A model generated the notes under the pieces. The model did not search any database and was not told the DNA's origin. It saw only the letters and a list, made by a program, of their open reading frames with translations. Positions 42,445 through 49,917 of a DNA stretch of 64,000 nucleotides are shown one piece after another; position 1 is the first letter of the stretch; the number at the start of each line of letters is the position of its first letter. The DNA is from Demequina soli. GTDB taxonomy: Bacteria > Actinomycetota > Actinomycetes > Actinomycetales > Demequinaceae. The position numbers were made by a program, and so were the translations under genes. The stretch lies in assembly GCF_000971195.1 (NCBI RefSeq), contig NZ_BBLZ01000005.1, positions 101,942-165,941 on the forward strand. The letters are read 5' to 3'.

Positions 42445-43882
42445 GGGTCTGTCAGGAATTTTGTGTAAGTGGCTCGGCGTGATGCCGCGGATTGGCTCTG
42501 CGGTGGAAGGAGCATCACGTCATGGAGTCACCTTTCGAGGATGCGTGGGACGTGCCGGTGCGGGCGTCGGGTGAGGGCCGGCCGTTGTCGGCTTCGCTGG
42601 GTCGGGAGCCGGACATTGCGGCGTTGGCGGAGCAGCTGGTGGCCTCGGCTGCCGATCACGGAGTCGCCCTGACGGGCGAGGACGGCCTGTTGACGGCGCT
42701 GACGAAGCAGGTGCTGCAGCAGGCCCTCGAGGTCGAGATGTCGCATCATCTGGGTTACGACAAGCACGACGCGGCGGGCCGCAACCGCGGCAACTCGCGT
42801 AACGGGTCGACGCCGAAGACGGTGACGACAGAGATCGGCAAGGTCACCATCGACGTGCCTCGTGATCGCGACGGCACGTTCGAGCCCACGATCGTAGCCA
42901 AGCATCAACGCCGCCTGGCGGGCTTCGACGATGCCGTGATCAGCCTGTACGCCAAGGGCATGACCACCGGCGACATCGCCGCCCACCTGGACGAGGTGTA
43001 CGACACCACCGTGTCGAGGGACCTGGTGTCGGCGGTGACGGCGAAGGTGTCCGAGGAGATGCGCACCTGGCAGAACCGACCCCTCGATGCCGTCTATCCG
43101 GTCATCATCATCGACGCGATCGTCCTCAAGGTCCGCTCCGGCACGGTCGCGAACCGCCCGGTATATGTCGCCATGGGCGTCAACATGGACGGCTACCGCG
43201 ACGTCCTGGGCATGTGGGTCGGACCCTCAGGCGGGGAAGGCGCGAAGCAGTGGATGACGATGCTGACCGACCTGAAGAACCGCGGCATCCTCGACGCGTG
43301 CATCGTGTGCTGCGACGGACTCAACGGCCTGCCCGACGCGATCGGTGCGATCTGGCCCGACGCGATCGTCCAAACCTGCGTCGTGCACCTGGTCCGCAAC
43401 AGCCTGCGGTACTCCTCGCAGAAGGACTGGCAGAAGATCACCAAGGGCCTACGCGCGATCTACACCGCAGCCAACGCTGAGGCCGCGGAGCTCGAGTTCG
43501 AGACCTTCGCCGAGCTATGGGGCCAGAAATATCCCGCGATGATCAGCGTGTGGAAGAACGCGTGGAGCGAGTTCATCCCGTTCCTGGCCTTCCCGCAGGA
43601 GGTGCGCACGATGATCTACACGACCAACGCGATCGAGTCTTTGAACGCCCGTTTCCGGGCTGCTACCAGGAGACGCGGACACTTCCCTGACGAGCAATCC
43701 GCGCTGAAGGTGCTGTACTTGGCCTCACAGCAACGCGCCACGGGAAGCCGCGGCTTCGACCGCAACCCAGGAGGCCGAGTGAACAACTGGAGCAAGGTCC
43801 TCAACGTCCTGTCGCTGACCTACGGCGACCGGCTCAACCTCAACTAGCCGATGACCACTTACACAGAAAATCCGACAGACCC
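42445..43882 (+). mobile_element. IS256-family insertion sequence
   Basis: Imperfect terminal inverted repeats: left GGGTCTGTCAGGAATTTTGT (42445 onward, continuing GTAAGTGG) and right, read inward, GGGTCTGTCGGATTTTCTGT (from 43882). It contains one intact transposase gene. The flanking octamers (GGCAGACC and TCCTGGAG) are not a target duplication, so flanks may have been rearranged after insertion. Confidence 0.9.
42522..43847 (+). CDS. IS256-family transposase
   Basis: 441-residue DDE transposase (Transposase_mut type). Visible: N-terminal ALTKQVLQQALEVEMSHHLG, EIGKVTIDVPRDRDGTFEP, first Asp in YPVIIIDAI, second Asp in IVCCDGLNGL, and Glu in YTTNAIESLNARFR. ATG 42522 has GGAAGGAG upstream; an in-frame ATG at 42492 is possible. 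Complete and apparently active. Confidence 0.95.
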   Translation: MESPFEDAWDVPVRASGEGRPLSASLGREPDIAALAEQLVASAADHGVALTGEDGLLTALTKQVLQQALEVEMSHHLGYDKHDAAGRNRGNSRNGSTPKTVTTEIGKVTIDVPRDRDGTFEPTIVAKHQRRLAGFDDAVISLYAKGMTTGDIAAHLDEVYDTTVSRDLVSAVTAKVSEEMRTWQNRPLDAVYPVIIIDAIVLKVRSGTVANRPVYVAMGVNMDGYRDVLGMWVGPSGGEGAKQWMTMLTDLKNRGILDACIVCCDGLNGLPDAIGAIWPDAIVQTCVVHLVRNSLRYSSQKDWQKITKGLRAIYTAANAEAAELEFETFAELWGQKYPAMISVWKNAWSEFIPFLAFPQEVRTMIYTTNAIESLNARFRAATRRRGHFPDEQSALKVLYLASQQRATGSRGFDRNPGGRVNNWSKVLNVLSLTYGDRLNLN

Positions 43883-43898
43883 TCCTGGAGCCGGTCGG

Positions 43899-44105
43899 AT
43901 GAACGGATTCAGGCTTCTGCTCGTGAGTGCTGTCGGTGAACGCGATGGCATGGCGCTGGAACTCTCGCGCGATACCGGGGAGCAAATTGCCGAAGTGTTT
44001 GAGGACGACGAGAGCCGCGCCAGGTCGGTGACTTTTTTCACTGACGAGCCAGTCCCCTTGGCCGTGGTCGAGTGGTTGCTGTCTGAGGCGGCGAGGCAAC
44101 TGTGA
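43899..44105 (+). CDS. Small acidic protein, candidate immunity protein of a lost toxin
   Basis: 68 residues, acidic (EQIAEVFEDDESRAR), with VTFFTDEPVPLAVVEWLLSEA. No signal or TM, so cytosolic. It begins 17 nt after the right end of IS256 with GGAG at good distance and overlaps the following secreted-toxin gene by GTGA. Given the strict toxin/immunity alternation downstream, it is probably the immunity gene of a cassette whose toxin part was removed when the IS arrived (inference). Confidence 0.6.
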   Translation: MNGFRLLLVSAVGERDGMALELSRDTGEQIAEVFEDDESRARSVTFFTDEPVPLAVVEWLLSEAARQL

Positions 44106-44710
44106 TCCTCTGGCTCAAAGCTGTGCTGGCTGCCGTAGCGGCACTGCTGGTCGGTGCTGGGCCTGTGGCCGCAAGCCCGGCAACCGGCGCCCACTACGGC
44201 GGGCCTACCTACACGTACGTCCACAGCTCAGCGCCTGTGCCCGTGGCCTACAACTACGACGAGCTTCCGCCGCTTGCGCAGGTCACGAGCGGGGCATCCA
44301 CGACAGCGGGGCAAGCGGGGGCCACGACCGGAACTCCATCGGTGCTGGAGCTGAGCCGCGTCGCCGCAAACACGGGTACTCGTTTGGCCCAGGACATCGC
44401 CGTCAGCCCTGCCGCGCCACGCGCACTGGGTCTCAGTAGGTCGATTGGGCGCGCCTCGCACAACCAAGCTCTGCAAGCCGACATCGCCGCACTGCCACGA
44501 GGCGCGACTGGGATTAGGGTCAACCAGCAACAGGTCAACGCCCTCGGGCAACGCGTGGGCATCAACCGGCCCGATCTCCAATACACGCTCAACGGGCAGC
44601 GCTACTACGTCGAGTACGAAGGACTCGCCAATCCCCGGGGCGCTCTGCACGAGGCGCGCATCTTGGCCAACGACCCCGGCGCCAACTTCATCCTCAGGAT
44701 CGTTCCATGA
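44102..44710 (+). CDS. Secreted toxin A, nuclease-like C-terminal domain
   Basis: 202 residues, start GTG (GTGA overlap). Sec signal peptide 1-25 (LKAVLAAVAALLVGAGPVAA), short linker with YDELPPLAQV, conserved junction VAANT at 87-91, then a roughly 90-residue toxin domain: RASHNQALQADIAA, GINRPDLQYTLNGQRYYVEYE (in part; Asp158, Glu171, Glu173) and ARILANDPGANFILRI. The RPD..Y-x-EYE arrangement resembles PD-(D/E)xK-type nuclease toxins. Followed by its immunity gene through ATGA. Domain identity is inferred by eye. Confidence 0.7.
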   Translation: MILWLKAVLAAVAALLVGAGPVAASPATGAHYGGPTYTYVHSSAPVPVAYNYDELPPLAQVTSGASTTAGQAGATTGTPSVLELSRVAANTGTRLAQDIAVSPAAPRALGLSRSIGRASHNQALQADIAALPRGATGIRVNQQQVNALGQRVGINRPDLQYTLNGQRYYVEYEGLANPRGALHEARILANDPGANFILRIVP

Positions 44711-45309
44711 ACCTTCCTTCATCCGCGGGTGGTGCAACCACCGAACAGGTTGGTTTCTTCGAGGTTGGAACACCCGACCTCGCCGAATGGATCGTTCGCG
44801 GTTCCGACCCTGCATGGACGACTCGTCCAGCCGACTTGGCCTCGATGAACGAGGCGGTCGCGTTCCTGACGCCAGGGGGTGACGTCACTCGATATGTATG
44901 TGTCCCGGTCGGCCGTTGGACTGCACTGATCAGCAATGGGCCGCTCGGAACCGATGTCGGCGTGCTGCCGAGCTATGCCGCCCGCGAGCTCGGCCTCCGC
45001 GCAATACGCGTCGTGAATGTCGAGGACACCGCGACCTACCCAGCGCGAGTGTTGGAGGTTTTTGGCCCAGACGGCGAGCCGCCACTTGCGCTTGAGCGGT
45101 CCATCGTCGCCGCGAACGATGGCGGTCGATGGGTGTTCGAGACGTCAGGCAGTGCTTACCCGTTTGAAGACCAGTCGGCCTATTTGCACCGCGTCAAGTC
45201 GCGGCGGTTCACTACAGACATGGTCTGTGCCTACCTCCGCGAGCTTGGCGTGCCCGTCGATGCCGAGCCTGACTGGGAAGCCGCCCGGGTAGTGGAGCGA
45301 GCGCCGTGA
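44707..45309 (+). CDS. Immunity protein for toxin A
   Basis: 200 residues, cytosolic. Contains WTALISNGPLGTDVGVLPSY and RAIRVVNVEDTATYPARVLE. No catalytic signature. The ATGA overlap with toxin A and GTGA overlap with toxin B, plus the absence of a signal peptide, point to an immunity role. Family not recognised by name. Confidence 0.65.
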   Translation: MNLPSSAGGATTEQVGFFEVGTPDLAEWIVRGSDPAWTTRPADLASMNEAVAFLTPGGDVTRYVCVPVGRWTALISNGPLGTDVGVLPSYAARELGLRAIRVVNVEDTATYPARVLEVFGPDGEPPLALERSIVAANDGGRWVFETSGSAYPFEDQSAYLHRVKSRRFTTDMVCAYLRELGVPVDAEPDWEAARVVERAP

Positions 45310-46034
45310 CTTCGCTGCTCCGCTTGGTGGTTGCAGCGCTCGTCGCGGTGTTCCTCGGCTGGTCTGCCGTCGCGCCTTCGGACGCGGCGGCGAGTCCTGC
45401 GTCGACGACGGTGATCCACGCCTACGACGACCAGCACCACTCTGCTGACTGGACACACACCACCCCTGAGCGGGGCCCGCCCGCCGTGTACGACCACACG
45501 ATGACCACTCACCATCCCGACGCTCCGTGGTCGCTCGGCGTCTCGACGTGCCCGCACGGACCGACGCCCCACGCGACCTGCCGCTACGACGACCTTGGCC
45601 GGCTTGCGCAGATCCCACACCGAAGTGGCGGTGTCATCGAAGCGAGATCTGTTGTCGTACTGCGGTCTGACGTTGCCGCAAACACCGCAGGGCTTGAGGC
45701 TAGGGCGAACGCGCTCCAGGGCGTGCTGGATCCGATAGCGCAGAACTCGCGGACCGCTGCCGTCCTTGGCACGCGGGAGGGACAGACGGTCTTGGCGGGC
45801 GGTGGCCGCGATCTAAGTCCATTGCAGCGCGCGCTGGTTCAGGAGGGCGAAATCGTGGCCCGAGCGCCAGGTGTACACGCGGAGGTGACGGCCGTGAACG
45901 GCGCTCGGAGCGCGGGCCTGACGCCACAGGGCATCGGAGTCTCTCGGCCAATCTGCCCGGCCTGCCAGGGCTTCCTCGAGGAATCCGGAGCGACAATAAC
46001 AAGTCCGACAACAGCCTGGTGGTTCGGAGGATGA
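45306..46034 (+). CDS. Secreted toxin B, YwqJ-like nucleic-acid deaminase domain
   Basis: 242 residues, start GTG. Signal peptide about 1-28, linker with CRYDDLGRLAQI (RHS-like YD..GRL-Q), junction VAANT at 123-127, then a deaminase domain: HAE at 191-193 (Zn ligand His and catalytic Glu) with TAVNGAR, and PICPACQGFL with Cys217/Cys220 completing the zinc site. This HAE plus CPxC pattern matches the YwqJ/BURPS668-type deaminase toxins. Followed by a DUF416 immunity gene through ATGA (GGAGGATGA). Confidence 0.8.
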   Translation: MTSLLRLVVAALVAVFLGWSAVAPSDAAASPASTTVIHAYDDQHHSADWTHTTPERGPPAVYDHTMTTHHPDAPWSLGVSTCPHGPTPHATCRYDDLGRLAQIPHRSGGVIEARSVVVLRSDVAANTAGLEARANALQGVLDPIAQNSRTAAVLGTREGQTVLAGGGRDLSPLQRALVQEGEIVARAPGVHAEVTAVNGARSAGLTPQGIGVSRPICPACQGFLEESGATITSPTTAWWFGG

Positions 46035-46627
46035 GCGTGCATACATATGACGAGCAGGTCATGCGTGAGCGGCTAGTGGACTTGGACCGACAGTCAAGAA
46101 CGGCATTTGCTGCGTCGTGCGCGGAGCGACTACTCCCACTGTTCGAACGCTACGCCCGGTCGGTGGGGACACCGGAGTCGGGGAGCCGGCTAAGGGCCGC
46201 AATCGATGCGGCATGGGATGCCGCCTCTGGCTTGGACGTCAATCTTGAGACGTACCGGAGTGAGGTTGAACTGCTGGTCCCCTCGGACGCTGGCGAGTGG
46301 ACCTTGGAAGCGGGCTACGGCCAGAATGCCGCTGCTGCTGCCGCCTATGCACTCCGGACCTGGCTGACCGACGATCCTCAGGAGGCTGTCTGGGCTGCGC
46401 GCCAAGTTTACGAGCTCGCCGACTATGCAGCCCTGCAGGGTGGCTCCGAAAGTTCCTTGAACGCCCCCGGCGCCGAAGCGCTGGTCCTAGCGTCAGGCCC
46501 TGTCCAGCATGCCCTCGCAGCTATCGATGGCACCCTAGACGCCGTCGAAGCTCGTCCGTCGAGCTGGCGAGCACTCCGTGCAGAGGCGGAGGCGGACGGC
46601 CGGTCGTGGGAGAGTGCGCTCCCTTGA
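46031..46627 (+). CDS. DUF416-like immunity protein for toxin B
   Basis: 198 residues. The N-terminal LDRQSRTAFAASCAERLLPL and LRAAIDAAWDAASG pattern resembles DUF416 (YjaG), a family known among immunity proteins of polymorphic toxin systems. No signal peptide. ATG 46031 overlaps the deaminase stop; CGGAGG lies directly before it. Confidence 0.7.
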   Translation: MSVHTYDEQVMRERLVDLDRQSRTAFAASCAERLLPLFERYARSVGTPESGSRLRAAIDAAWDAASGLDVNLETYRSEVELLVPSDAGEWTLEAGYGQNAAAAAAYALRTWLTDDPQEAVWAARQVYELADYAALQGGSESSLNAPGAEALVLASGPVQHALAAIDGTLDAVEARPSSWRALRAEAEADGRSWESALP

Positions 46628-47319
46628 GAGCCACCCTCGTAGGCGATCTGTCAGCGAGTCCGGACGTGAAGTTCGAAGCCGTGACCAGGGCGCCCACCGA
46701 GTCCCACCGACCCCGCTGGATCCTGAGCTTCCTTGCCGTCGTCCTTGCCACGCTGGCCGTTCTGCTCGTCGCTGGATCGGCATCGGCCCTCACCGACCCC
46801 ACGACCCAGAACGCCGTCGGGGCTCTCGCCCGCACAGCCGACACTGCCGTCGGCTCTTCTGCGAACATCACCGCAGGTCAGCGGTTGGCACATCGGGCCA
46901 CGGCCCCGGATTTCGTGGTGGCTACCGGTGTTGCCGCAAACACCGTGAGGTTCGGGCCAATGAACCCGGGCCCGCTGGCCGGCGAGGTGGCGAGCACCTT
47001 CCGGAGTTCCTCGTACACGATGTCGGAGCTCAGCGAGGCGACCACCCTGTATCGCGCGTACGGCGGCAAGGCTGGCCCGCTCGGTTCGTACTGGTCTCGG
47101 GTGAAACCGAGCGGGCCTCTTCAAGCCCAGTTGGACAGCGCGCTGAATCCGGCGTGGGGCAACTCGGCAACAGGTGTTGCGACGATCCGAGTCCCTTCAG
47201 GAACCACGATCTACGAGGGCGCTGCTGCATCGCAGCCGATCGGGGGCGGTGGATCACTTCTTGGCGGGGGCAGTCAGGTCTATATTCCACGCGTCGACTC
47301 GTCCTGGTTGGTGCCGTGA
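46624..47319 (+). CDS. Secreted toxin C, ART-like C-terminal domain
   Basis: 231 residues from TTG 46624 (TTGA overlap, matching the coupling of the other cassettes); GTGs at 46666 and 46681 are alternatives. Signal peptide region WILSFLAVVLATLAVLLVAG then ASA. Junction VAANT at 103-107. The toxin domain has LYRAYGGKAGPLGSYWSR, PSGPLQAQLDSALNPAWGN and IRVPSGTTIYEGAAA; the R-x-YG, SYW, IYEG pattern suggests an ADP-ribosyltransferase-type fold. The linker lacks the LAQ motif of A and B. Confidence 0.65.
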   Translation: MRATLVGDLSASPDVKFEAVTRAPTESHRPRWILSFLAVVLATLAVLLVAGSASALTDPTTQNAVGALARTADTAVGSSANITAGQRLAHRATAPDFVVATGVAANTVRFGPMNPGPLAGEVASTFRSSSYTMSELSEATTLYRAYGGKAGPLGSYWSRVKPSGPLQAQLDSALNPAWGNSATGVATIRVPSGTTIYEGAAASQPIGGGGSLLGGGSQVYIPRVDSSWLVP

Positions 47320-47654
47320 TGACCAACAACGACATCGTCGCTGAGGTCCGCGACTTCTTCGCCACGGTTGGCTATTCCGGACTGATCCTCCCCAACGGAT
47401 GGTTCGGGCGACCGTACGACAACCTCTTCGGGTTGACGAGGAGCGAGGCCAGCGAAGGAGCGCTGGTCCTTGAGCTCGATGGCCAACTCGTCCTGACGTT
47501 CGCTGGGGAACCGCAGCTCACCTCAACCGGTAGGGGGCTGAGGCTCACTGGATTCTCGGGCTTGGCATGGGACTGGACCGAATTCGGGTCGACGGCGTCT
47601 CACCACGAGGAGTTCGCCTCCGGGGAGGTGGAACTCGTTGCGCCGATGGGCTGA
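47319..47654 (+). CDS. Immunity protein for toxin C
   Basis: 111 residues, cytosolic, acidic. SGLILPNGWFGRPYDNLFGL and LVLELDGQLVLTF are its most recognisable parts. ATG 47319 overlaps the toxin C stop (TGATG). Immunity role inferred from position. Confidence 0.65.
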   Translation: MTNNDIVAEVRDFFATVGYSGLILPNGWFGRPYDNLFGLTRSEASEGALVLELDGQLVLTFAGEPQLTSTGRGLRLTGFSGLAWDWTEFGSTASHHEEFASGEVELVAPMG

Positions 47655-47797
47655 GACCTTCGCCGGAGCCGCGTGCCGAGCTTCTTGGACTGCTCGAGGA
47701 CGCCGTCGCCGAGGCGGAGGCGTGGTCGCTCCGGCGGCGTGTGGCGTTCGACCGCGAGCTGTTCACCCGAGTCCTAGGCAATCGGGCGGGACGTTGA
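47651..47797 (+). CDS. Possible small protein, non-standard start
   Basis: About 48 residues (RAELLGLLEDAVAEAEAWS, FDRELFTRVLG) with good codon character, but the only coupled start is CTG 47651 (CTGA overlap); an in-frame ATG at 47567 would overlap the immunity gene. It overlaps the next fragment by TTGA. Could be an immunity remnant. Confidence 0.35.
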   Translation: MRPSPEPRAELLGLLEDAVAEAEAWSLRRRVAFDRELFTRVLGNRAGR

Positions 47798-47952
47798 TCG
47801 TGCAGCTCAGGGAGACGGTGTGGCACCTCTTGGCAGCGGTCCTGTCCGTCATGTTCGCCCTACTCGGTGCTTCCCCTTTGGCTGCGGCGACGACCGCGCC
47901 CAACGACAACGTGTCCGCCTACACCTACGGGGTCTGCCCCAAGATCGGTTGA
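47794..47952 (+). pseudogene. Orphan secreted-toxin N-terminus
   Basis: 52 residues from TTG 47794 (or GTG 47800): signal peptide (LLAAVLSVMFALLGASPLAA), then NDNVSAYTYGVCPKIG and a stop. It resembles the front end of the secreted toxin genes (compare PTYTYVH in toxin A) but has neither VAANT nor a toxin domain. The convergent Fic gene ends 10 nt further on, so the rest was probably lost. Confidence 0.5.
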
Positions 47953-47962
47953 CCGTGGGCGT

Positions 47963-49183
47963 CTAGCCCAGGTTCCGGCGCGTCGCGCGCGCAGCGAAGG
48001 CGTCCATGGCGTCGAGGACCTCGCGTGAGTGCCAGACCTGGTTGCGGCGGTCGGCGCTGCCGTGGTGGAGCGCGCCTGCGGTGACGAGCGTGGCGATGGC
48101 GTTGAACGCGCCCTGGCGTGAGGAGCCGAGGAACCGTTCGACGTAGGCGGAGTTGACGACGGGTTGCGCGAAGAGGTGATCGGCGAGTCGCCAGGCACCG
48201 GAATCGCGTCGGGCGCGGATGGCTCGCTGCCATTCCTCGTGGATGGCGGCGGTGTCGGCGGCGAGCTGACGGCCGTTGGCGACCGCGCGCCGTGCCGCGC
48301 CGGCGAACGTCGCGACGATGGGGTCGATGTCGCCTTCGCGATAGGAGGTGAGTGCGCGGAAGTATCCGCCGGTGTCGCCGAGGAGTCCGGAGGACACGGG
48401 CACGGTCGTGTGCCGGGCGAAGCCCGTCGCGCGGAGGATCGAATGGACGATGGCGCGTCCGGTGCGCCCGTTGCCGTCGGCGAACGGGTGGATGGTCTCG
48501 AACTGTGCGTGTGCGAGCGCGCCCTGCACCAGGCCGTTCATGTCGCGGCGTGCGGCGAATGCGACCAGGTCGCTCACCGAGTCTTCGACGCGTTCCCAAC
48601 GTGGGGGGATGAAGTCGGCACCATGCGGGCTGAGGTCGGGTCGGCCGATCCATACGGGGCCCGTTCTGAAGCTTCCTGCGATCTCGGGATCGCTGCGGCG
48701 GAGCAGAGTCTCGTGGATGGAGAGGATCTGGTCGCGGGTGAGCGGACCGGCCAGATCTAGGGCGCGACGCATTGCTGCGGCGTTGTCCGCGACCACCTCG
48801 GCGTTCTCGCCTGCCCTCAGGCCCAGTGCAGCGGTCGCGAGGTTGCGTGCATTCGCGGTGAGGTGCTCGATCTGGGAGCTCGAGGCGGACTCGGTACGCA
48901 GCAGCACCGCGGGCATCGGTACCGGCAGGTCCGCCACATCGCGGTCGAACGCGGAGATCTCCGCTGCGGCGGACGCCGCGTCGTCGGCGCGTGCTGCTGT
49001 CAGGTACCGGTAGGGGTCAAGGTCGGCGATCGTCGGCGCGATCGCGGCCCGGTACGGGCGTGCCTCGAGTCGGACCACGTCAGTGATGGCGACGCGACCC
49101 TCGAGCTCTGCGGGAAGGGTCCACCGGACGTCCTCGTCACTCACCGCGGGCCACTCGCCGGGCTGTCCGGAGTGTTCGCTCAT
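47963..49183 (-). CDS. Fic-family protein (class II, probable AMPylase)
   Basis: 406 residues. N-terminal inhibitory helix with SSSQIEH (Glu106; class II motif, His where Gly/Asn is usual), Fic core about 145-260 with HPFADGNGRTGR (His232), and a C-terminal winged-helix-like region (AYVERFLGSSRQGAFNAIAT). Transfers AMP to target hydroxyls, auto-inhibited by the N-terminal Glu. Last gene of the island. Upstream lies a promoter with two A/T-rich dyads. No partner antitoxin gene. Confidence 0.88.
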   Translation of the reverse strand: MSEHSGQPGEWPAVSDEDVRWTLPAELEGRVAITDVVRLEARPYRAAIAPTIADLDPYRYLTAARADDAASAAAEISAFDRDVADLPVPMPAVLLRTESASSSQIEHLTANARNLATAALGLRAGENAEVVADNAAAMRRALDLAGPLTRDQILSIHETLLRRSDPEIAGSFRTGPVWIGRPDLSPHGADFIPPRWERVEDSVSDLVAFAARRDMNGLVQGALAHAQFETIHPFADGNGRTGRAIVHSILRATGFARHTTVPVSSGLLGDTGGYFRALTSYREGDIDPIVATFAGAARRAVANGRQLAADTAAIHEEWQRAIRARRDSGAWRLADHLFAQPVVNSAYVERFLGSSRQGAFNAIATLVTAGALHHGSADRRNQVWHSREVLDAMDAFAARATRRNLG

Positions 49184-49201
49184 CCTCGACGCCCCCGATC
49201 T

Positions 49202-49235
49202 CTTGTTCAAGACTATGGCTCTATCCTTGAATAAG
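49202..49235 (-). promoter_or_regulatory. Fic promoter region with two dyads
   Basis: CTTGTTCAAG (49202-49211) and CTTGAATAAG (49226-49235), start to start 24 bp, in an A/T-rich patch 20-50 nt upstream of the Fic ATG. Candidate operators. Confidence 0.4.
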
Positions 49236-49428
49236 GGACGTACAGAGTCAAGGGTCGCGGTCGAAGCCGGAGCAGCGGTCTCAGGACGTCGAGGGTTCAG
49301 GGCCGTGGCGCGCGGGAGTGCTCGCGGTGCGCCCGTCGAGGCGGTCACCCGTGGGAAATCGCCCGGCCCGCCGTGGGAAACGGACATCCGGCCCTGGGTG
49401 TCACCCCAGGTAGCGGGATTGTCCGAAC

Positions 49429-49442
49429 CGCCCACCACAGAG
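49429..49442 (+). other. Candidate attR of the tRNA-Leu island
   Basis: CGCCCACCACAGAG, 13 of 14 identical to the tRNA-Leu 3' end at 33905-33918. It runs directly into a perfect terminator hairpin. Within the preceding 100 bp are two copies of CCGTGGGAAA (49351-49360, 49371-49380) and a hairpin CCTGGG/CCCAGG (49393-49410). Confidence 0.45.
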
Positions 49443-49472
49443 AAGGCCCCCGGGTATCCCGGGGGCCTTCTC
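49440..49472. terminator. Orphan terminator hairpin
   Basis: Perfect 15-bp stem GAGAAGGCCCCCGGG / CCCGGGGGCCTTCTC with a TAT loop, followed by CTATATAT. It lies between the divergent starts of the Fic and NlpC/P60 genes, so it terminates nothing present; it fits as the original terminator of tRNA-Leu moved away by the island. Confidence 0.85.
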
Positions 49473-49917
49473 CTATATATCTGTGCGGCTGATGTGGCCT
49501 CGAGCTCCACGTCGGACCGTCCGCGCGTCCCTCCTGCAACTGAGCCGGCCCCGGCCTGTCCAGGAGCGACGGCGGGAGAGATCCGCCGGCCGGGCGTGTC
49601 GCGCGCGAGCCCCTGGTCCGCGGCTCGCCCGCACCGTCGGCGCCGATCCGCCTCGCGCAGGCCGGGGCGATCGCTCCCGGTGCGCCCCTGCGCGACCTGC
49701 TCGCCTGAGCCGTGTCGCCGCCTGTCATGGGGTGCCGTATCCGCTAGGTTTACTGACCGGCATCGCGGTCCCCACCGCGCGCGTCGCGGTCTCGACGCGC
49801 ATCCCGCGGGATCGGGTGCCTATCGTGGACGCGTCTCCCTGACCGCATGCCGGCGCAGGGGACGGGGCGCGTCCCACCCGGTCGCACGGGTGCCAGGACA
49901 ACGGCTGAGGGGGCCCG
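49473..49917. other. Gene-free leader region of the NlpC/P60 gene
   Basis: No convincing gene or structured RNA. A weak -10-like TAGGTT lies near 49746, giving a leader of about 160 nt. I looked for a c-di-AMP (ydaO) riboswitch, common before such hydrolases in actinobacteria, and did not find its conserved blocks. Confidence 0.5.

Noticed and set aside
42437..43890. 8-bp target duplication flanking the IS256 element
   Set aside because: The flanking octamers differ (GGCAGACC and TCCTGGAG); only the terminal inverted repeats are supported.
47567..47650. ATG-started extension of the small gene at 47651-47797
   Set aside because: The extra residues overlap the immunity gene out of frame and look like a shadow translation.
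49473..49917. c-di-AMP (ydaO) riboswitch before the NlpC/P60 gene
   Set aside because: The conserved sequence blocks of the ydaO class could not be found in the leader.
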